A program made the translations under genes and the position numbers. A stretch of DNA of 18,621 nt from positions 1 to 18,621 of the forward strand of contig CAZNYF010000041.1 of assembly GCA_964577195.1 (NCBI GenBank), in the 5' to 3' direction. Positions 13,554 to 18,621 of the stretch are shown in pieces. The DNA is from HyVt-560 sp964577195 (GTDB lineage: Bacteria; Pseudomonadota; Gammaproteobacteria; UWMA-0217). Positions within the stretch are counted from its first letter, which is position 1, and every line of letters starts with the position of its first letter. Under the pieces are notes generated by a model, which was given only the letters and a program-made list of their open reading frames with translations, searched no databases and was not told where the DNA came from.

Positions 13554-15171
13554 GAAGTACTGGACGTTCTCTGCGATATTGATCGCAGGTCTATTTTCGA
13601 TCCCCATTCTGACCATTGTCGCAAGCCTGTTCACGCCTTTTGGCGACATCTGGACGCACTTATACGACACCGTTTTACCGGACTACATCTACAATACCGT
13701 TCTACTTGTTCTGGGTGTTTCCGTGGGTGTTTTATCCATCGGCGTGACAACCGCCTGGCTAGTCGCCCGTTATCGCTTTCCCGGCCGAGCATTGTTTGCC
13801 TGGGCATTACTACTTCCGCTGGCGATGCCTGCCTACATTATTGCCTACACCTGGACTGGAGTACTGGATTATGCCGGTCCACTACAAAGCGGATTGCGCG
13901 ATGCATTTGGCTGGCAACAACAAGACTACTGGTTTCCTGAGATACGTTCTCTGGGCGGTGCTATTTGCATGTTATCGCTGGTTTTATATCCGTATGTTTA
14001 TATGCTTGCCCGAGTAGCTTTTGCTGAACTGCCACCTGCCGCTTATGAGGCCGCGCGTTCGCTGGGGATAGGATCATTTCGACGATTCACGCGGGTTGCG
14101 CTACCGCTTGCTCGGCCAGCGATTGTGACCGGTTTGTCGCTGGCGCTAATGGAGACGGTGGCTGACTACGGCACAGTGCAATATTTTGGCGTCAGCACAT
14201 TCACAACGGGTATTTTTCGTGTCTGGTTCGGAATGGGGGACAACACTGTCGCGATGCAGCTCTCCGCTTTACTGCTGACCATCGTATTGACATTGATTTT
14301 GCTGGAACGCTGGTCACGACGCAAAGCGCGCCATTTCCAGCCTGGTCGAAGAAGCATTTATCATCAGCCTGAATCGCTTCAGGGTCGATGGAAATGGCTG
14401 GCTTTTACCGCCTGCCTTTTACCCATTTTACTGGGTTTTCTCTTGCCTGCCTTGCAGCTCTTGCAATGGTCTTTTCTCACTGCCGAAGAGGCATTGAATA
14501 CCGACTTCATTATGCTGGCGCTGCGCAGCTTGTCACTAGCGGGGGCAGCTGCATTGATCACCTTGGTGCTGGCATTGATTGTCAGCTATGCGCGAAGACT
14601 GAAACCAAACGCCGCTGTGCGTACCTCAGCTCAGATCGCGTCGCTCGGCTATGCAATTCCAGGTGCTGTAATCGCCGTTGGCGTGATGCTGCCTTTTGCC
14701 TGGCTAGATAACCGGTTTGATGAATTTATGCGGGCTAATTTTGACCTGTCCACTGGCTTGCTGCTGAGTGGTTCAATCTTCATATTGCTATTTGCCTATG
14801 CGGTGCGATTTCTCGCGGTATCATTGCAGGCAGTAGACAATGGACTTGCTCGAATCAAGCCTTCAATGGATGATGCTGCACGCTCATTGGGTGAAAGCCC
14901 TGCTGGCATTTTGCGCCGTGTTCACCTGCCGCTATTGCGCGGCAGTTTGCTGGCAGCTTTATTACTGGTCTTTGTTGATGTATTAAAAGAGCTACCAGCA
15001 ACTCTTATTCTGCGGCCATTTAACTTTAATACACTCTCGGTTCGCGCTTTTGAACTGGCCTCGGATGAACGACTGTCTGATGCAGGACTACCTTCTTTGC
15101 TGATTGTTGCCATTGGTATTCTGCCGGTGATATTGATCAGCCGCCTCAGCATCAATCATCATCATGAATAA
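13552..15171 (+). CDS. fbpB: Iron(III)-type ABC transporter permease (fused two-domain)
   Basis: 539 residues, two tandem binding-protein-dependent permease domains of about six membrane spans each, as in FbpB/SfuB/AfuB. The ATPase-contact EAA loops are YEAARSLGIGSFRRFTRVAL (165-184) and DDAARSLGESPAGILRRVHL (440-459). The domains are joined by a basic linker (about 252-280). The frame opens with TTG at 13552, immediately after an in-frame TAG at 13546-13548, so TTG is the earliest possible start. The ATPase gene overlaps its 3' end. No periplasmic binding protein (FbpA) is present in the window, so substrate assignment rests on family likeness and iron-gene context. Thiamine or other small-ligand importers share this architecture. 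Confidence 0.85.
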   Translation: MKYWTFSAILIAGLFSIPILTIVASLFTPFGDIWTHLYDTVLPDYIYNTVLLVLGVSVGVLSIGVTTAWLVARYRFPGRALFAWALLLPLAMPAYIIAYTWTGVLDYAGPLQSGLRDAFGWQQQDYWFPEIRSLGGAICMLSLVLYPYVYMLARVAFAELPPAAYEAARSLGIGSFRRFTRVALPLARPAIVTGLSLALMETVADYGTVQYFGVSTFTTGIFRVWFGMGDNTVAMQLSALLLTIVLTLILLERWSRRKARHFQPGRRSIYHQPESLQGRWKWLAFTACLLPILLGFLLPALQLLQWSFLTAEEALNTDFIMLALRSLSLAGAAALITLVLALIVSYARRLKPNAAVRTSAQIASLGYAIPGAVIAVGVMLPFAWLDNRFDEFMRANFDLSTGLLLSGSIFILLFAYAVRFLAVSLQAVDNGLARIKPSMDDAARSLGESPAGILRRVHLPLLRGSLLAALLLVFVDVLKELPATLILRPFNFNTLSVRAFELASDERLSDAGLPSLLIVAIGILPVILISRLSINHHHE

Positions 15172-15832
15172 CGCACCGTTTCTTAAACTTGAATCTGTCA
15201 GTATCGGCTATGGTAGCGAGATGATCGCAAAAGACATCTCCTTTTCACTCAATGCCGGGGAGCTGGCTGGTCTTTTGGGTTCAAGCGGCTGTGGTAAAAC
15301 AACACTGCTGCGAGCCATTGCGGGGTTTGAACAAATTCAAACCGGATTTATCAGGCTAGACGGGCAAGTGTTGAGTAGCAGCAAGCATAGCTTGCCCGCC
15401 GAGCTGCGAAATATTGGCATGATGTTTCAGGACTTTGCACTCTTTCCTCATCTCAATGTCAGGGATAATATCCGCTTCGGGCTGCAAAAAATGACGCATA
15501 AGGCGCAACTGAAACGGGTCAACGAGCTGTTGGAACTGATGCAATTACCCGCTCTTGCCAAACGCTATCCACACAAACTTTCTGGCGGACAGCAGCAACG
15601 AATCGCACTGGCTCGCGCGCTGGCACCCAAGCCTCGTCTGTTACTCATGGATGAACCCTTCTCCAGTCTCGATACCGATCTGAGAACATCGCTTGCAAAC
15701 GAAGTCCGCACGATTCTAAAAAATGAAGCCATGACCGGGATACTGGTGACCCATAATCCTCAGGAAGCACAGCAGTTTGCAGACAAAATCCATTTTATGA
15801 AAGACGGTCAACTGGAGGATGGATTTAAATAG
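15164..15832 (+). CDS. fbpC: ABC transporter ATPase, short form
   Basis: 222 residues. Walker A GSSGCGKTT (39-47), Q-loop MMFQD (Gln89), signature LSGGQQQR (139-146), Walker B LLLMDEP (159-165) and H-loop His197 are all present, so it should be active. The ATG overlaps the last codons and stop of the permease gene by 8 nt, indicating coupling. FbpC proteins usually run to about 350 residues with a C-terminal regulatory (TOBE-type) domain. This one stops straight after the nucleotide-binding domain, so it lacks that regulation. The end looks natural: no continuation is seen in other frames. Iron is inferred from the permease and neighbours. Confidence 0.88.
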   Translation: MNNAPFLKLESVSIGYGSEMIAKDISFSLNAGELAGLLGSSGCGKTTLLRAIAGFEQIQTGFIRLDGQVLSSSKHSLPAELRNIGMMFQDFALFPHLNVRDNIRFGLQKMTHKAQLKRVNELLELMQLPALAKRYPHKLSGGQQQRIALARALAPKPRLLLMDEPFSSLDTDLRTSLANEVRTILKNEAMTGILVTHNPQEAQQFADKIHFMKDGQLEDGFK

Positions 15833-15837
15833 TCTGG

Positions 15838-15855
15838 ATAACGAAATATCGTTAT
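15838..15855 (+). other. Inverted repeat after the ABC operon
   Basis: ATAACGA and TCGTTAT form a 7-bp stem with a 4-nt loop, 5 nt after the ATPase stop. No T run follows, so it is not a standard terminator. It could protect the 3' end of the mRNA or be chance. Confidence 0.3.
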
Positions 15856-15877
15856 TCGTATTGTGTGGGGGAGGTCG

Positions 15878-16327
15878 TTATCTAATAAGCCTTCGGCTAT
15901 GCTGGAGGTAATTTAACTTCTTGGCGGCAGCGCCACAGGGCGTACCGTTCAGCTCATCGATTTCAGCCAATAACAATAATACAGCACCCTGCGTCCTTAT
16001 TACGGATAAATCCAGCAGTAGTACGCTGAGCCCGCCTGACTTTACCGTGGCTACTGCGCCATCAATCGAGTGATGTTTGGCGGAAATAACCGTTGACCCG
16101 TTGCGGATAACGTAACACTAAACCGCGTTCTGTTCGGCTGCGTGATCGGTATTTAACCCGTACAGCGTTTGTTCTATCCAGCGGTAGCGTTCGTCCTTGC
16201 CCTCAATGGAAGACTCCATCACGGTTGCGCCGTAAAGAAACGCCTGGAGATCTTCCAGGGTTTGGATTTTCGAGTATTCATGTGAGTCACCATGGGTGAT
16301 TATCATGAACAGAACGGTTTTTATCAC
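15878..16327 (-). pseudogene. Remnant of a DDE-type transposase/integrase
   Basis: One minus-strand frame of 150 codons, broken by a TAG at 16118-16120. The N-terminal part reads KIQTLEDLQAFLYGATVM...GKDERYRWIEQTLYGL, resembling the start of a family of integrase-core transposases that usually open with (T)LEDLRxFL and (R)YxWIxxTLxRF. After the stop the same frame ends AVLLLLAEIDELNGTPCGAA then KKLNYLQHSRRLIR. This resembles that family's LLAEVDxLHGTLSGPAT and the later HLYNLRxSRxYR segment, with the intervening part and the whole catalytic core missing. It is therefore a deleted, dead copy. Assignment is from memory of the family. This fragment accounts for most of the long gene-free interval between the ABC operon and the TonB receptor. 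Confidence 0.6.
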
Positions 16328-16396
16328 CAGCTCATTTCACATTGGAATCAAGTCGAGCCTTCAGACACATTTAATATGGATAAGATGGCACAGTGT

Positions 16397-16425
16397 TTGC
16401 AAATACAAATAAACACGCATATAAT
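16397..16425 (+). promoter_or_regulatory. Candidate distal promoter of the TonB receptor
   Basis: -35 TTGCAA (16397-16402), 17 bp, perfect -10 TATAAT (16420-16425). The predicted start near 16432 gives a leader of about 260 nt. Confidence 0.5.
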
Positions 16426-16438
16426 ATTGATTCGTATT
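16420..16438. promoter_or_regulatory. Weak Fur-like box at the TonB receptor promoter
   Basis: TATAATATTGATTCGTATT matches AATGAGAATNATTCTCATT at 12 of 18 defined bases and overlaps the -10 of the distal promoter. AT-richness makes chance matches likely. Confidence 0.3.
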
Positions 16439-16533
16439 TAGATTAATGTGCTATTTGCATGTGGTGGCAATCGCCAAATTTCAGAAAACTCCAGATTGTC
16501 CTGCGACGTCTAGCCCGCATTTTTTACGAGGTA

Positions 16534-16561
16534 TTGACCAAGAAATTACACCTCTTATAAA
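16534..16561 (+). promoter_or_regulatory. Candidate proximal promoter of the TonB receptor
   Basis: -35 TTGACC (16534-16539), 16 bp, -10 TATAAA (16556-16561). The predicted start near 16568 gives a leader of about 125 nt. I see no Fur box on it. Confidence 0.45.
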
Positions 16562-16693
16562 AGATAGTTGATACGAATTAACGAGACGCTTCTGGGAAAA
16601 CATATTGGATATGTCAATGGACTGACAGGCTTTTAATCCGTCTTTTTTTCTAGTCCGTTCACAATACTAAAATCCGACTCAGGAACAACAAAC

Positions 16694-18621
16694 ATGAACC
16701 AAAAAAAACCGGTAATTGCAGTTTGCATGTCTGCAGCTATGTGCCTTTCTCTAAATGCTCAGGCTGAATTACTAGAGCCCATCGTCGTTGAAGATAAAGC
16801 CTTTAAAAAGGGGATTTCTGAAACAGGCAGGTCGCTTCAAGAACACCCAGGTGCTGCAACGGTGATTTCTGAAGAAGAAATCGATCAGTTAAAACCGCTT
16901 TCCACCATTGATGTTCTTAAGACGGTTCCTGGCATTTTCGCACCCAGCGAATACGGGCGTGGTCTTCGACCCAATATCGGTTTTCGTGGGCTGTCTCCGA
17001 ATCGCAGCCGATCCGGAACCTTGCTGCTGGCAGACGGTGTGCCAATTCAACCCGCCGTTTATGGCGATAAATCTGCTTACTACAATGTTCCTGTGGAAAA
17101 TGTCAGTAGCATCGAAGTGATTCGTGGCGGCGCCTCGGTGCTTTACGGCCCCGGTAATATTGGCGGTACGGTTAATTTCATTACGCACCAGCCACCTGCT
17201 GAGAGAACCTTCCGGTTACGAGAAACTATCCGTCAAGGTGGGCTTTTCTCAACCTATTTATCAGCGGGCGATAGTGACGATGATGGCACAGGTTATCTGC
17301 TTTCTTATGCGAACAAATTTGGTGAGACCGTTAGAGAAAATACGGACACCAATACCCATGATTTCACAGTGAAAGTTTCATCACCCACAATTGGCGGTGG
17401 AAATACCTGGTATCGCTTTAATTATTATCGCGAACATTCCAATACTCCCGGCGGTTTGAGTGTTGCGCAGTTTGAGGCTGACCCAACCCAGAGTGTGCGT
17501 TCAAATGATATTTTCAAAGGCCGTCGTGCTTCGGCAGATTTCCACTTTGATATCCCCTTGGTAAATAACTTTGATTTTGAGTCGCTTGCTTATTTGAGTT
17601 TCTTTGAGAGAGATTGGCAAATTGCGAATGCTGTTGATTCAGAGGCTACTGCTAACCGTCATTTTGAACGTGAATTTGTTGTTTTTGGTGTTGAGCCAAG
17701 GGTACGTGCCAGTGATATTCTGGGCGGTGACTGGACTGTTGGAGCTCGTGTTCATTTTGAGAACATGAATGATGTTCGTCGCATAGGAGCAACACCAACT
17801 GCTCTGACTGGCCCAACAGATCGTGAGTCAACGCTCATAACCTCAGCATTTTCTCCTTATATCGAAGCAGAATATAATTGGGATCAACTAACGGTAATTG
17901 CAGGTTTAAGGCAGGAAATTATTGAACAAAAAATCAATGTTGGATTAAGAGGCGATCCGGTTGGTGCAGAAGATCGCGCTGATACGACAGAAACTGTCGG
18001 TGGGATTGGTCTTACTTATGCGCTAGGAGATATAGGAAACATTTACACAGGTCTTTATAGAACTTTTGAGCCACCACGTTTCTCAGAAGCAGTAGACCCC
18101 ACAACTGGAACAGATAGAGATCTCGATTCAGAAACTGGGACGAATTTTGAAATTGGATTTCGTGGTCAGCTATTAGAAAATCTAGCAGTCGATGCGGGTA
18201 TTTTCTCAATTGATTTTGATAATCAGATTGTCTCGGAAGCAGGTGTTCAGGTTAATGCCGGTGAAACCAGTCATCAGGGTTTTGAAGGTTCTTTGGTCTT
18301 TGAAGCAACGCCAAAACTCAGTTTCGATATTAACTACACATTTGTAGATACTGAAGCAAAAACGGGTGCTAATAAGGGAAATCGATTGCCTTCTGCACCA
18401 GAAAACATCCTCAGCTGGGGCGCGACTTTCCAGCCATCTGAAAAACTCTCTTTACGCGTTGATGGTAATTATGTTGATGAACGTTTTTCTAACGGCGCAA
18501 ATACCGTGGAAGAAAGTGCCGATGGCAACGTCGGGTTGCTACCCGATTACAACGTAGTCAATGTCCGTGCAGATTTTGAAGCCGCTGGAATGATGTTCTT
18601 TCTGGGTGTGAACAATGTCCT
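16694..18621 (+). CDS. TonB-dependent outer-membrane receptor (ferric citrate/siderophore type), 3' end outside window
   Basis: 642 codons are open from the ATG at 16694 to the window edge without a stop. AGGA lies 9 nt before the start. The signal peptide probably cleaves after NAQA (residue 24). The TonB-box region LLEPIVVE follows at once, then the plug domain with HPGAATVISEEEID, VLKTVPGIF, GFRGLSPNRS, LLADGVPIQP and VIRGGASVLYGPGNIGGTVN. The rest has beta-barrel character, including YRTFEPPRFSEAV and the usual alternating aromatic strands. FecA-like receptors share the YGDK and RGGASVLYGPG segments. There is no N-terminal STN extension, so signalling through a FecR/FecI pair is not expected. 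Substrate is unproved; heme, siderophore or citrate are all possible. It probably supplies the iron handled by the neighbouring genes. Confidence 0.92.
   Translation, partial: MNQKKPVIAVCMSAAMCLSLNAQAELLEPIVVEDKAFKKGISETGRSLQEHPGAATVISEEEIDQLKPLSTIDVLKTVPGIFAPSEYGRGLRPNIGFRGLSPNRSRSGTLLLADGVPIQPAVYGDKSAYYNVPVENVSSIEVIRGGASVLYGPGNIGGTVNFITHQPPAERTFRLRETIRQGGLFSTYLSAGDSDDDGTGYLLSYANKFGETVRENTDTNTHDFTVKVSSPTIGGGNTWYRFNYYREHSNTPGGLSVAQFEADPTQSVRSNDIFKGRRASADFHFDIPLVNNFDFESLAYLSFFERDWQIANAVDSEATANRHFEREFVVFGVEPRVRASDILGGDWTVGARVHFENMNDVRRIGATPTALTGPTDRESTLITSAFSPYIEAEYNWDQLTVIAGLRQEIIEQKINVGLRGDPVGAEDRADTTETVGGIGLTYALGDIGNIYTGLYRTFEPPRFSEAVDPTTGTDRDLDSETGTNFEIGFRGQLLENLAVDAGIFSIDFDNQIVSEAGVQVNAGETSHQGFEGSLVFEATPKLSFDINYTFVDTEAKTGANKGNRLPSAPENILSWGATFQPSEKLSLRVDGNYVDERFSNGANTVEESADGNVGLLPDYNVVNVRADFEAAGMMFFLGVNNV

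Noticed and set aside
15922..16062. Plus-strand frame from a TTG (reads LAAAPQGVPFSSSISANN)
   Set aside because: It is antisense to the transposase remnant, which has recognisable family segments; low-complexity composition, no ribosome site.
1..18621. CRISPR arrays, tRNA or rRNA genes
   Set aside because: No regularly spaced repeats and no cloverleaf or rRNA-like segments were seen on either strand.

Overview
The window reads as chromosomal DNA of a gammaproteobacterium of moderate GC. The evidence is a Fur of gamma type, an AhpC the exact length of the E. coli protein, a bfd/bfr pair, and a formate/nitrite-family channel beside a PP2C-kinase fusion, a pairing also known from pseudomonad nitrate-assimilation loci. 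A Methylophaga/Piscirickettsiaceae-like marine organism would fit, but that is a guess. There is one run of exactly 100 Ns (5930-6029), which is an assembly gap.

Layout. (1) 1-563: ahpC on the minus strand, lacking only the last base of its stop. (2) 564-1736: a non-coding stretch with a candidate small RNA ending in a strong terminator, a doubtful 32-residue ORF, and a decayed lipoprotein gene with a stop and a frameshift. (3) 1737-2141: fur. (4) 2316-7309, minus strand: an iron-acquisition-type operon in the order irpA (imelysin with GxHxxE), [gap], di-heme oxidoreductase, second imelysin lipoprotein, DUF1513 Tat protein. Divergent from it is a di-heme cytochrome c peroxidase/MauG-family lipoprotein (7589-8815). 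One good Fur box (15/19) lies between them and overlaps the -35 elements of both divergent promoters. (5) 8968-11731, minus strand: a formate/nitrite channel preceded by a near-consensus sigma-54 promoter and two NtrC-like sites 20 bp apart, followed by a terminator and then a PP2C phosphatase-Ser/Thr kinase fusion with a C-terminal membrane anchor. (6) 12130-13504: two bacterioferritin subunits with complementary active sites (one ferroxidase, one heme-binding), divergent from bfd, which has its own Fur-like box. (7) 13552-15832: an Fe(III)-type ABC permease and a short ATPase, with no binding protein in view. (8) 15878-16327: remnant of a DDE transposase/integrase. (9) 16694 to the end: a TonB-dependent receptor of the ferric-citrate/siderophore type, cut by the window edge.

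How the parts work together. Nearly everything except the nitrite module concerns iron and peroxide: uptake across the outer membrane (TonB receptor), periplasmic iron binding and redox (imelysins, di-heme oxidoreductase, peroxidase), inner-membrane import (ABC transporter), storage and release (Bfr/Bfd), control (Fur) and peroxide removal (AhpC). The nitrite channel plus kinase/phosphatase forms a separate nitrogen-responsive module inserted between the iron genes.

The observations most worth checking are the shared Fur operator with the imelysin/di-heme locus, the sigma-54/NtrC control of the channel next to the phosphatase-kinase fusion, the cysteine-free Fur, the complementary Bfr pair, and two candidate small RNAs. 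All regulatory calls are by eye.
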